This document shows positions 8,288 to 17,136 of a stretch of DNA of 64,000 bases, piece by piece (the stretch's first letter is position 1; the number at the start of each line of letters is the position of its first letter). The position numbers were made by a program, and so were the translations under genes. Under the pieces are notes generated by a model. It saw only the letters and a program-made list of their open reading frames with translations, did not search any database and was not told the DNA's origin. The DNA is from Bacillota bacterium (GTDB lineage Bacteria; Bacillota; Clostridia; Christensenellales; Aristaeellaceae), in assembly GCA_023411375.1 (NCBI GenBank), contig JAEYOW010000016.1:124001-188000 (forward strand). The letters run 5' to 3'.

Positions 8288-9745
8288 ATGTACCTCAAAG
8301 ACTTGCTCGCGGAGCTCCCAGGCGTTTTGGAAACGCGCGGCAACATGGTCATGGAAATTGGCGCGCTGATTACCGACAGCCGTGAAAAAAATGAAAACGG
8401 TTTGTTTTTCTGCATCAGCGGCATGCGTTTCGACGCGCATGATTTTGCCGGACAGGCGGCGGAAAACGGTTGTACCGCACTGGTCGTAGAGCGGTTTTTG
8501 GAGTTGGAGCTGCCTCAGGTGCGCGTTGAAAACGTGCGTTCCGCAATGGCGTACATCGCGGCGGCTTTCTACGGGCATCCTGAACGGGAAATCCGCATGG
8601 TGGGCGTAAGCGGAACCAAGGGCAAGACCACCACCAGCTACCTGATGAAGGCGATTCTGGAAAAGGCGGGTTTTAAAACCGGGCTGATCGGCACCACCGG
8701 AAACCTGATTGGCGACAAGCACATTAAAAGCAACATGACCACGCCCGATCCCATCGATTTACACCGCTGCCTGCGGCAGATGCGCGACGAGGGCGTGGAG
8801 GCCGTGAGCATGGAGGTGAGCGCGCATGCCATCGACATGCGCCGCCTGGACGGCGTTACCTTTGAGGCCGCGTGCTATACAAATTTCTCTCAGGACCATC
8901 TGGATTACTTTGGCACCATGGAAAATTATTTTCAGACTAAAAAGAGCTTTTTTCTGAAAGGACAGGTGCTTAACGCATCGCTTAATGCCGACGAGGAAAC
9001 GTCCGAACAGATTATCGATGAGATCAAGATTCCTTATCTCACGTACGGCATCAGCGCGGAGGCGGATGTGTTCGCCAGGGAGATTGAGATTTCGGAAAAC
9101 GGCGTATCCTTCACCATCGCTTTGCGCGGGCTGGAGGAGATGGAAGTCGACATGCATCTGACTGGCATGTTCAATGTTTACAACGCCCTCGCCGCCGCAT
9201 CGCTGGCCATGATCATGGGCATCGACCGTACGGCGATCAAAGAAGGGCTGGAGAGCGTCAAGGCCGTTCCGGGCCGGGTGGAGATGCTTGATACCCAGAC
9301 GCCATACAGGGTGATTCTGGACTACGCCCACTCGCCCGACGCGCTTGAAAATGTGCTTAAAACCGTGCGTGCCTTTACAAAAAACCGCCTGATCGCTTTG
9401 TTTGGCTGCGGCGGCGACCGGGACCACGGCAAGCGCCCCATCATGGGTCAGATTGTCGGCAGGTTGGCGGATTTCTCCATCCTGACCAGCGACAACCCCC
9501 GCACGGAGGATCCGGACGCCATTTTGCGCTCCATCGAGCAGGGGATGAAAAAGACCAAGGGCGAGTACGTCGTGATTGAAAACCGCCGCGAGGCCATCCG
9601 TTACGCGCTGGAAATGGGACGCGAGGGGGATGTGATCATCCTGGCAGGCAAGGGGAACGAGACCTATCAGGACATCATGGGCGTCAAGCGTCCGTTTGAT
9701 GAGAAGGTCGTCGTGCGCGAGCTTTTGGAAGAAATGCGCGGCTGA
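8288..9745 (+). CDS. murE: UDP-MurNAc-L-Ala-D-Glu:meso-diaminopimelate ligase MurE
   Basis: The 485-residue Mur ligase adds the third amino acid to the peptidoglycan precursor in the cytoplasm. It has the ATP-binding loop GTKGKTT (109-115), the TTPDP substrate segment near 151, and the D402-N-P-R405 motif that marks diaminopimelate rather than lysine specificity. The organism should therefore have meso-DAP type peptidoglycan. The gene starts 17 bases after ftsI. The expected next gene, murF, is missing from the cluster. Confidence 0.96.
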   Translation: MYLKDLLAELPGVLETRGNMVMEIGALITDSREKNENGLFFCISGMRFDAHDFAGQAAENGCTALVVERFLELELPQVRVENVRSAMAYIAAAFYGHPEREIRMVGVSGTKGKTTTSYLMKAILEKAGFKTGLIGTTGNLIGDKHIKSNMTTPDPIDLHRCLRQMRDEGVEAVSMEVSAHAIDMRRLDGVTFEAACYTNFSQDHLDYFGTMENYFQTKKSFFLKGQVLNASLNADEETSEQIIDEIKIPYLTYGISAEADVFAREIEISENGVSFTIALRGLEEMEVDMHLTGMFNVYNALAAASLAMIMGIDRTAIKEGLESVKAVPGRVEMLDTQTPYRVILDYAHSPDALENVLKTVRAFTKNRLIALFGCGGDRDHGKRPIMGQIVGRLADFSILTSDNPRTEDPDAILRSIEQGMKKTKGEYVVIENRREAIRYALEMGREGDVIILAGKGNETYQDIMGVKRPFDEKVVVRELLEEMRG

Positions 9746-9767
9746 CCGCACCAAGGAGTGAACGACC

Positions 9768-10787
9768 ATGCTAAGGTTGATATTGGCGCTTGTACTGTCG
9801 GTTATCGCGATGCTTTTGATTGGGCCGCGCGTGTTGCCGGTTTTGCGCAAGCTGAAATTTGGGCAGACGATCTATGAGCTGGGCCCTCAGACCCATAAGA
9901 CCAAGCAGGGAACCCCAACCATGGGCGGCCTGATGTTCGCGGCGGTGACGTGCGTTGTGGCGCTGCTGGTTCACGGCGCATGGTACGGCAAGGACGACTT
10001 CATTCTTGCGCTGGTGGCTGTATCGCTGCTGAGCATGCTGATCGGCTTTGTGGACGATTACATCAAGGTCGTCAAAAAGCGTAACCTCGGGTTGATATGG
10101 TGGCAAAAGATTATCGGCCAAGTAATCGTAGCCGTCGGGTTTTCGTTGTACTGCTATCTAAGCCCCATGGTCGGCAGCAAAATCCTTATTCCTTTTTTCA
10201 ACGTGGAGTGGGACCTGGGCGTATTCTATGTGCCGCTCATGGCCTGCGTGATGATTTTTATGATCAACAGCGCAAATCTTCAGGATGGGCTGGATGGGCT
10301 CTTAAGCAGCGTTACCGTAATTGGCAGCGCGGCTTGGGGGTTGATGGCGCTATTTGTTACGATGGCCGCGTCCGCGGCGCTGACGCCGGAGCTTCAGGGT
10401 AATTATCAGAACCTCGCGATTTTTGCCATGGCGCTTTCGGGCGCATGCATGGGCTTCCTGCGCTTTAACCACTACCCCGCATTGGTATTTATGGGCGATA
10501 CGGGCAGCATGTTCATTGGCGGCGCGGTGGTCGGCATGGCGATGCTTTTGCGCATGCCGCTGTTTATGCTGCTGATTTCCTTTACGCTGGTGATGTCCTC
10601 GCTGAGCGTGATTATCCAGCGCGTGTATTTCAAGGTGACGCATGGCAAGCGCATCTTCAAGATGTCTCCCATCCATCACCACTTTGAGCTTTCCGGCATG
10701 AGCGAGCAGCAGGTGGTGGCGATGTACGCGGTCGTCACGGGTATTTTAAGCCTGATTGCGCTTCTTTCCCTGAGGATTGCGCCGTAG
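9768..10787 (+). CDS. mraY: Phospho-MurNAc-pentapeptide transferase MraY
   Basis: The 339-residue polytopic membrane enzyme moves phospho-MurNAc-pentapeptide onto undecaprenyl phosphate to make lipid I. Conserved pieces are TMGGLMF near 50, the aspartate pair FVDDYIK near 90, NLQDGLDGL near 168, FMGDTGSMFIGG near 241 and the histidine motif SPIHHHFEL near 300. It starts 22 bases after murE with AAGGAG upstream. Confidence 0.96.
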   Translation: MLRLILALVLSVIAMLLIGPRVLPVLRKLKFGQTIYELGPQTHKTKQGTPTMGGLMFAAVTCVVALLVHGAWYGKDDFILALVAVSLLSMLIGFVDDYIKVVKKRNLGLIWWQKIIGQVIVAVGFSLYCYLSPMVGSKILIPFFNVEWDLGVFYVPLMACVMIFMINSANLQDGLDGLLSSVTVIGSAAWGLMALFVTMAASAALTPELQGNYQNLAIFAMALSGACMGFLRFNHYPALVFMGDTGSMFIGGAVVGMAMLLRMPLFMLLISFTLVMSSLSVIIQRVYFKVTHGKRIFKMSPIHHHFELSGMSEQQVVAMYAVVTGILSLIALLSLRIAP

Positions 10788-10826
10788 AATGGAGTAACCG
10801 AAAATCCCTGTTGGAGGTGACCAAAT

Positions 10827-12188
10827 ATGAAGCTGGAAAACAAGCGGGTGCTGGTGGTCGGCATGGCGCGCAGCGGCGTGGCCGCGGCAGAGCTGCTCAT
10901 GCACCATGGAGCTATACCCGTTCTGTCGGATATGAAGAAGGAAGACGCCTTTGGCGATGAACTGGACGTGCTGCGCGGAACGGCCTGCGATTTCAGGCTG
11001 GGTGAGGACGCCGTCAAACTGCTTGCCGAGGTGGACGGGCTTGTAATTAGCCCGGGCGTCCCCATCGACGCGCCGGTAGTGCTTAACGCCAGGGAGCGGA
11101 GCATGTTCGTGGTGGGCGAGCTGGAGCTCGCATGGTCGCTGATGCAGGGCGAAGTGCTCGCCATTTCGGGCACCAATGGAAAGACCACCACAACCACCCT
11201 GCTGGGCAAGATATTTGAAAATGCGGGACGTATCACGCATGTGGCGGGCAACATCGGCTACCCGCTTTCAGCGGTGGCGCTGAAAAGCAAGAAGGATGAT
11301 ATCGTCGTCGTGGAGGTTTCCAGCTTCCAGTTGGAAAGCGTCAAGACGTTCCATCCCCGCGTTGCGGCGCTGCTCAACATTTCCGAGGATCACCTGAACC
11401 GCCATGGGACCATGGCGCAGTATATCAAGCTCAAGCAGCGCATTTTTGAGAACCAGCATGAGCGGGATATCGGCGTTCTGAATATGGATGATCCGGCGTT
11501 GCTGAAAATGGCGCCCAAACTCAAAAGCCGCGTGGCGTTTTTCAGCCGGACACAGCCGGTTGAAAACGGCGCGTTCATCGAGGATGGAAAGATCGTCTGG
11601 CAGTGGGACGGCGTACGAAAGCCGATTTGCGGTGCGGAGCAGATTTTGATTCCTGGGCCGCATAATCTGGAAAACGCGCTTGCCGCCACAGCCATGGCTT
11701 CCGCTATGGGCGTGCCCGCGCCCGTCATCCGCCACACGCTTCAATCCTTCACGGGGGTTGAGCACCGCATCGAGAAGGTGCGCGTATTTGAGGGCGTCAG
11801 CTATATCAACGACAGCAAAGGCACCAACGTGGATAGCACCATCAAGGCGGTGCAAAGCATGAAGGCGCCTACCGTGCTTTTGCTGGGCGGTTACGACAAG
11901 CATACTGATTTTACGCCGCTTTGCCACGAAATTATCGCTTCCGGCAGGATATCAAACGTAGTGGTGATGGGGCAGACCGCCAAGCAGATTCGCGAGCAGC
12001 TCGAGGAGGCCGGCTACGCCGACATTACGCGCGCCTACAGCCTGGAGGATGCCGTGGACAAGGCGCGCGGGCTGGCCGTATCGGGCGGCAACGTTCTGCT
12101 TTCCCCAGCGTGCGCGAGCTTTGACATGTTCCGTGATTATGAGCATCGCGGCGCGGCATTCAAAGAACTGGTCAACAAGCTGAACTGA
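10827..12188 (+). CDS. murD: UDP-MurNAc-L-Ala:D-Glu ligase MurD
   Basis: The 453-residue Mur ligase adds D-glutamate to UDP-MurNAc-L-Ala. It has the N-terminal Rossmann domain with GMARSG near 12, the ATP loop GTNGKTT (115-121), the EVSSFQLE motif near 161 and NDSKGTNVDS near 329. The GGAGGTG ribosome binding site lies at good spacing before the ATG. Confidence 0.96.
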   Translation: MKLENKRVLVVGMARSGVAAAELLMHHGAIPVLSDMKKEDAFGDELDVLRGTACDFRLGEDAVKLLAEVDGLVISPGVPIDAPVVLNARERSMFVVGELELAWSLMQGEVLAISGTNGKTTTTTLLGKIFENAGRITHVAGNIGYPLSAVALKSKKDDIVVVEVSSFQLESVKTFHPRVAALLNISEDHLNRHGTMAQYIKLKQRIFENQHERDIGVLNMDDPALLKMAPKLKSRVAFFSRTQPVENGAFIEDGKIVWQWDGVRKPICGAEQILIPGPHNLENALAATAMASAMGVPAPVIRHTLQSFTGVEHRIEKVRVFEGVSYINDSKGTNVDSTIKAVQSMKAPTVLLLGGYDKHTDFTPLCHEIIASGRISNVVVMGQTAKQIREQLEEAGYADITRAYSLEDAVDKARGLAVSGGNVLLSPACASFDMFRDYEHRGAAFKELVNKLN

Positions 12189-12261
12189 CCGCCCGCCCTT
12201 CCCACAGGGGGAGAGATGCGTACAAAAGATGAGCATCTTTTCAACGTGGGGAGGGACTTTT

Positions 12262-13401
12262 TTGATACAGCGTGAACCGGCGGGAAGGGGAACCGGGCTG
12301 CGCGCAAGGCGGGCGCCCGTGGATAAAACGCTTTTGCTGATTGTGGCGCTTCTGATGATGGGCGGGTTGCTCTCCCTCTTTAGCGCGACGTACTACAAGG
12401 CGGTCGATCATGGGGATGCGCTGCTGGAAGTAAAAAAGCAGCTGATCGGCATTGGGCTTGGCGCTGTGCTGATGCTGATTACCAGCCGTATTCCTTACAC
12501 GTTCTGGCAGCAGCCGCGCGTGGTGGTCACCGCGCTTGTGGGGAGCTATGCGCTGCTGATTGTGGTGCTGATTCCCGGTATCGGCGTCTATCTGAACGGC
12601 TCCAGGCGCTGGATCAGCGTCGCAGGCATGAGCTTTCAGCCTTCGGAACTTGCCAAGATCGCGTCGGTCCTGTACCTTGCGTCCACATTAAGCTTCCGGC
12701 TCAAGCAGGTGGAGAAGTTCTTCACCGGCATTGTGCCGCTGCTGATTGTGCCGGGGCTGATGTTCCTGCTTATCCTTCAGCAGCCTAACCTGTCCACGGC
12801 GGGCAGCATCATGATCGTTTCCGTGCTGATGATGCTTCTGGCGGGGGCGAGATGGGGGCATTTGTCGCTGATGGGCGTGGCGGGGCTGTGCGTTGGCATG
12901 GTATACGCGTGGATTGAACCGTACCGGCGCGAGCGGCTGCTCTCCTTCCGCAATCCCTTTGCACAGATGAGCGACGAGGGCTACCAGCTTGCCCAGTCGT
13001 TGATCGCCATCGGCTCCGGCGGGCTGTTTGGGCGCGGGCTGGGGCAGGGAAGGCAGAAGTTCAGTTACCTGCCCTATCCTGAAAGCGACTTTATCTTCGC
13101 CATTATCGGCGAGGATTTTGGTCTGTTCGGATGCGCGGTGGTCATACTGCTGTTTGTGGCGTTTGCGTTCGCGGGCATGCGCATCGCCGTGTCTTGCCCG
13201 GACCGCTATGGCTGCCTGCTGGCGGCGGGGCTGACCGCGATGATCGCTATTCAGGCGTTTATTAACATCGGCGTCGTCGTTGGCGTGATGCCCACCACCG
13301 GGCTTCCGCTTCCCTTCTTCAGCGCGGGGGGAACCTCCATATCGATGCTGATGGCCGCCGTCGGTATCCTGCTGAGCGTATCGCGCTCTACGGCAAAGTG
13401 A
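12262..13401 (+). CDS. ftsW: Septal glycosyltransferase FtsW
   Basis: This SEDS-family polytopic protein has about ten membrane segments. Typical motifs are GSRRWI near 115, FQPSELAK, QQPNLST, the SGGLFGRGLGQGRQK run and GLPLPFFSAGGTS near the C-terminus. It polymerises lipid II with the class B transpeptidase. The TTG at 12262 is chosen because a strong GGGGAGGG (12248-12255) precedes it. An ATG at 12229 in the same frame lacks a ribosome binding site. The usual neighbour murG is absent. Confidence 0.93.
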   Translation: MIQREPAGRGTGLRARRAPVDKTLLLIVALLMMGGLLSLFSATYYKAVDHGDALLEVKKQLIGIGLGAVLMLITSRIPYTFWQQPRVVVTALVGSYALLIVVLIPGIGVYLNGSRRWISVAGMSFQPSELAKIASVLYLASTLSFRLKQVEKFFTGIVPLLIVPGLMFLLILQQPNLSTAGSIMIVSVLMMLLAGARWGHLSLMGVAGLCVGMVYAWIEPYRRERLLSFRNPFAQMSDEGYQLAQSLIAIGSGGLFGRGLGQGRQKFSYLPYPESDFIFAIIGEDFGLFGCAVVILLFVAFAFAGMRIAVSCPDRYGCLLAAGLTAMIAIQAFINIGVVVGVMPTTGLPLPFFSAGGTSISMLMAAVGILLSVSRSTAK

Positions 13402-13469
13402 GCGGTTCTTTCACACTTGGTTGAGCATGGCATAGGATGGTGCATGCAATGCTTGACGGAGGTGGAAGA

Positions 13470-14732
13470 ATGGACGCCTTGCGAATTCGCGGTGGAAAGC
13501 GCCTCAGCGGCGAATGGACGGTACATAGCGCGAAGAACGCGGTCTTGCCCATTATGGCGGCCTCAATTTTAACCGGGGACAGGACGGTGCTTGAGGACTG
13601 CCCGCTGCTTAGCGACATCTTAAACATGGGGGATATCCTGCGCACGCTTGGCTGTAACGTACATATGCAGAACGGCGCGCTGGAAATCGACCCCCAGGGC
13701 CTTAGCAGCTATGAGATGCCCGACGAGCTGGCAAAAAAAATCCGTTCGTCCATCTTTTTGCTGGGCCCGATTGTCGCGCGTTTTCACAAAGCGACGGTCA
13801 CCTTCCCAGGCGGCTGCGAAATCGGCATGCGGCCGATCGATCTGCATTTGAGCGGACTCAAGCAGCTTGGGGTGCAGATTCGCGAGGAGGGCGGCGTTAT
13901 CCGCTGCGACGGCCGGGAGATGCGCGCCGGCACGGTGCATTTCGATTATCCCAGCGTGGGCGCGACGGAAAATGTGATGATGGCCGCCGTGCTGCTGCGC
14001 GGCAAGACGTTTCTGCACAACGTGGCAAGGGAGCCTGAGATCGTCGATTTGCAGCAGTTTTTAAACCGTATGGGCGCGCGGATAAGTGGCGCGGGCTCGC
14101 ATACCATCAGTGTGGAAGGCGTGCAGAAGCTGCGCGGCGTAAGCTACCGCCCCATGCCCGACCGTATTGTCGCGGGCACGCTGTTGGCGGCGGCGGCGGC
14201 CACCGGCGGATCAATCAAGCTTGGCAATGTTCCCTGCCGCGATATGTACGCCATCTTCACCAAGCTCAGGGAAATGGGCTGTGTGATCGGGGAACGGGAG
14301 AACGCCGTCACGCTTCACGCGCCCGACCGCCTGACCGCCTTTCAGCAGCTTCAAACTCAACCCCATCCGGGTTTTCCGACCGATATGCAGGTGCAGATGC
14401 TTGCGCTTGCGACAATGGCGAAGGGAACCTCGGTTGTGGTGGAAAATGTGTTTGAAAACCGCTTTACGCACGCGGGCGACTTGAACCGCATGGGCGCGAA
14501 TGTGATGGTCAACGGGCGCACGGCCATCATACAGGGCGTGGAAGCGCTCTATGGCGCGCGCGTGACCGCGCGCGACCTTCGCGGCGGGGCCGCGCTTACG
14601 ATCGCCGGGCTTCGCGCAAGGGGAGAAACCGTCGTGGAGCATGCCGAACTGATTGACCGCGGCTACGAACGGCTGGAGGATATGCTTGGCGCCCTCGGCG
14701 CCGATATCAGCAGGAACACCATGGACGCATAA
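13470..14732 (+). CDS. murA: UDP-GlcNAc 1-carboxyvinyltransferase MurA
   Basis: The 420-residue enzyme transfers enolpyruvate to UDP-GlcNAc, the first committed step of peptidoglycan synthesis. The catalytic cysteine sits in GGCEIGMRPIDLH near residue 115, so the enzyme should be of the fosfomycin-sensitive Cys type. The start at 13470 follows a GGAGGTGG ribosome binding site; the upstream ATG in frame (13437) has none. It lies between ftsW and ftsQ, as in other Clostridia. Confidence 0.95.
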   Translation: MDALRIRGGKRLSGEWTVHSAKNAVLPIMAASILTGDRTVLEDCPLLSDILNMGDILRTLGCNVHMQNGALEIDPQGLSSYEMPDELAKKIRSSIFLLGPIVARFHKATVTFPGGCEIGMRPIDLHLSGLKQLGVQIREEGGVIRCDGREMRAGTVHFDYPSVGATENVMMAAVLLRGKTFLHNVAREPEIVDLQQFLNRMGARISGAGSHTISVEGVQKLRGVSYRPMPDRIVAGTLLAAAAATGGSIKLGNVPCRDMYAIFTKLREMGCVIGERENAVTLHAPDRLTAFQQLQTQPHPGFPTDMQVQMLALATMAKGTSVVVENVFENRFTHAGDLNRMGANVMVNGRTAIIQGVEALYGARVTARDLRGGAALTIAGLRARGETVVEHAELIDRGYERLEDMLGALGADISRNTMDA

Positions 14733-14751
14733 GCCAAGGGAGGATAGGTAC

Positions 14752-15675
14752 ATGAAGAAGCGCGCGCCGTGCCGTAAAAATGACGCATACGAAAGAGACG
14801 AGTTTCAGGCCTATGGCGAATATACATACGACTACCTCCATCAAAGCGCGCCGAAGGACGAGGAGGCGCGGCAGGCGCAGGATGATTTTGCGCCCGCCGC
14901 ACCCGTTGCCGCGGCCGCGACGGAGGCGGTCAGGCGCGCGCATAAACGCCGCAGAACCCATGTGTTTTTTAAGCTGCTGGCTCTTCTGGCCGCGCTTACC
15001 ATCGTAATTGTCGTTTTGCAGGAGACCGTTTTCCGGCTGGAAACCGTCTATGTGATCGGCAACCGCAACAAAACGCCGCAGCAGGTGGTGACGGCCTCCG
15101 GGCTGGTGAGGGGGCGCAATATTTTTTCCATCAACGAGGAGGACGTCCGGCAGACGATTGCAAAGGATCATACCATTATTTACAAGGGCATGCAGAAGGA
15201 ATATCCGAGCACGATCTATCTTTATATAGAGGAGCGGGAAACCGTCGCCGTCATGCAGTGGTTGGGCATCCAGTATACATTAGACGCTTCGGGGATTGTG
15301 ATGGCGGAAGAAAACACAATGAACCTGCCTGCCGGTCTGCCGGTGGTGACCGGTTTTCGCGTGAGCAACGTAAACGTCGGCCAGCAATTGATGGTGCGCA
15401 GTGAAAAGCAGATGGAGGCCTACCAGGCCATTATTTCGGAATTGTCCTTGCAGATGTATTCGGACCAGGTGACTGAAATCAACCTGGCCAATCCGGAAAA
15501 TATCTATCTGATTACAGCGGAGGGCATCACTGTCCGCCTTGGCGACAGCAAATACATGCAGGCGAAAATTGGAGCGATCAGGACCGACATGTCCTACCTT
15601 CGACAGCTCGGCAAAACCTCCGGCATTTTGGACGTAACTACGCCTGAGGACGCCAAATATATGCCCGAGGATTGA
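14752..15675 (+). CDS. ftsQ: Division protein FtsQ/DivIB with POTRA domain
   Basis: The 307-residue protein has a charged cytoplasmic part (1-75), one membrane helix (about 80-98) and a POTRA-type segment starting ETVYVIGNRNKTPQQVV. An FtsQ beta domain follows. The start at 14752 has AAGGGAGG upstream. It connects FtsL/DivIC with the rest of the divisome on the outer face of the membrane. The gene ends only 60 bases before a new promoter that serves ftsA and ftsZ. Confidence 0.9.
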   Translation: MKKRAPCRKNDAYERDEFQAYGEYTYDYLHQSAPKDEEARQAQDDFAPAAPVAAAATEAVRRAHKRRRTHVFFKLLALLAALTIVIVVLQETVFRLETVYVIGNRNKTPQQVVTASGLVRGRNIFSINEEDVRQTIAKDHTIIYKGMQKEYPSTIYLYIEERETVAVMQWLGIQYTLDASGIVMAEENTMNLPAGLPVVTGFRVSNVNVGQQLMVRSEKQMEAYQAIISELSLQMYSDQVTEINLANPENIYLITAEGITVRLGDSKYMQAKIGAIRTDMSYLRQLGKTSGILDVTTPEDAKYMPED

Positions 15676-15735
15676 CAATTGAGTGAAGATTTACAAGCGA
15701 ATTCTCAAAAAGGTGAAAAAAAAGCTGGAATATGC

Positions 15736-15764
15736 TTGCGAATTCCTGCCAAAACGGTTACAAT
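15736..15764 (+). promoter_or_regulatory. Internal promoter for ftsA-ftsZ
   Basis: TTGCGA (15736-15741) and TACAAT (15759-15764) are 17 bases apart in the 220-base gap between ftsQ and ftsA. No convincing gene lies in this gap. Confidence 0.6.
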
Positions 15765-15895
15765 AAATGATGGTACTTTGGGTGCTTGTTTTGCCACATG
15801 CAATTCCGGGACGAAGCGTTTCCGGAAGCATCCTGGTATTTGCCGACGGGCGAAAGCCTGCGGCTGATTCCTGACGAACAGGGGTATGCTTTGTT

Positions 15896-17089
15896 ATGAA
15901 ATCAACCATCGCGGCAATTGATTTTGGCACCTGCAAAATCGTGACGCTTGTAGCCGAGACCAGCGGCACCCAGCGCTGCGATATCGTCGGCGCGGGCATT
16001 TCCGCCTACGACGGTTTTCTGGAGGGCGAGTGGAACAACACTATGCTCTTAAACGAGGCCATCCAGAAATCCATCAACGAGGCGGAAAACCAATCCAAGC
16101 GCAAAATCCGGGAGATCAACGTCGGCGTGCCCGGCGAGTTTACGCGCGTCTATGCGGTGGAAACCAGCGTTACCATCCAGGGCGCGGACCCGCACGTGAC
16201 GCCGCGCCATGTGGAGAAGATTTTTGCCAACGCGGACAAGCAGCTATCGCCCGTGCGGGGCGTGGTTGTGCATCGAAGCCCCGCGTGGTTCATGGTGGAC
16301 GGCGGAAAGAAAACGCTGGAACCCGTGGGCCTTAAGGGCACGGAGTTAAAGGCGCTGGTCAGCTTCGTGGTGGCCGATACCTTCTTCCTGGACGATGTAA
16401 TGGCGCGGCTTCGCGACATGAACATCACCGTCAGCGGTTTCTTCTCCAGCTCCACAGGCGAAGCCATGCTGTACCTGCTGGAGGAAGACCGCGACCGCAC
16501 GGCCATCCTGATCGACGTGGGATACCTGTGTACAGACGTGATGGCCGTTGAGGGAGACGCTGTGATCTTCCAAAAGACGCTGCCCATTGGCGGCGGGCAT
16601 ATCGCGGCGGACGTGGCCGAGGGGCTTTCCATTCCGCTGGAAGGCGCCGAGCAAATCAAGCGGGAATACGTGTATGGAATATCCACAATCTCGCAATCCT
16701 ATACAGTATCCGGCGGCGACGGCGTAAAATCCGAAACCTTCACGCAGGAGCAGGTTGCCGCAGTGCTGGAGCCGCGGGTGGATGAAATCGCGGAAATGAT
16801 TAAGGATTGCATTGAAGACAGCGGTATCAAGCTCGGCAACTGGTCGACGATTTACCTCACGGGCGGCGGACTGAGCTTAAACCGCGGCGGGCGGGATTAC
16901 CTTTCCGCAAAGCTGGAAAAACCGGTGCGGGATACCATCAAGCGCACCATCAAGCTTTCCAGCCCCATCTATGCGAGCGCCATGGGCCTGATGGACTTGA
17001 TTATCGATACCATCGAATCCAGGAATGTTCCCTCGGGCGGAGTTGCGGGCGGAGTCAAGGACTTTTTCAAAAGCCTGCTGGGCGGTTGA
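15896..17089 (+). CDS. ftsA: Actin-like cell division protein FtsA
   Basis: The 397-residue protein has the actin/Hsp70-like fold. It shows phosphate loop 1 AAIDFGTCKIV at 5-15, an FtsA-like second domain with ETSVTIQG near 85, ATP-binding ILIDVGYLCTD near 200 and YLTGGGLSLNRG near 320. The C-terminus ends in a short amphipathic stretch (VKDFFKSLL) like the membrane-targeting helix of FtsA. It tethers FtsZ to the membrane. It is divergent and slightly short for FtsA, but the position before ftsZ supports the call. Confidence 0.88.
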   Translation: MKSTIAAIDFGTCKIVTLVAETSGTQRCDIVGAGISAYDGFLEGEWNNTMLLNEAIQKSINEAENQSKRKIREINVGVPGEFTRVYAVETSVTIQGADPHVTPRHVEKIFANADKQLSPVRGVVVHRSPAWFMVDGGKKTLEPVGLKGTELKALVSFVVADTFFLDDVMARLRDMNITVSGFFSSSTGEAMLYLLEEDRDRTAILIDVGYLCTDVMAVEGDAVIFQKTLPIGGGHIAADVAEGLSIPLEGAEQIKREYVYGISTISQSYTVSGGDGVKSETFTQEQVAAVLEPRVDEIAEMIKDCIEDSGIKLGNWSTIYLTGGGLSLNRGGRDYLSAKLEKPVRDTIKRTIKLSSPIYASAMGLMDLIIDTIESRNVPSGGVAGGVKDFFKSLLGG

Positions 17090-17136
17090 CGGCGCCCCAA
17101 ACGACCGAAGTTTAACAAAGACTAGGGGGAAGCACT

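Noticed and set aside
12216..12275. Alternative ATG 12216 with GGGGGAGAG just upstream of ftsW
   Set aside because: The frame stops after 19 codons; at most it is a short leader, and I found no regulatory pattern to support that.
15679..15867. 62-residue open frame between ftsQ and ftsA
   Set aside because: It would start at TTG without a ribosome binding site, overlaps the ftsA promoter, and its composition shows no protein-like pattern.
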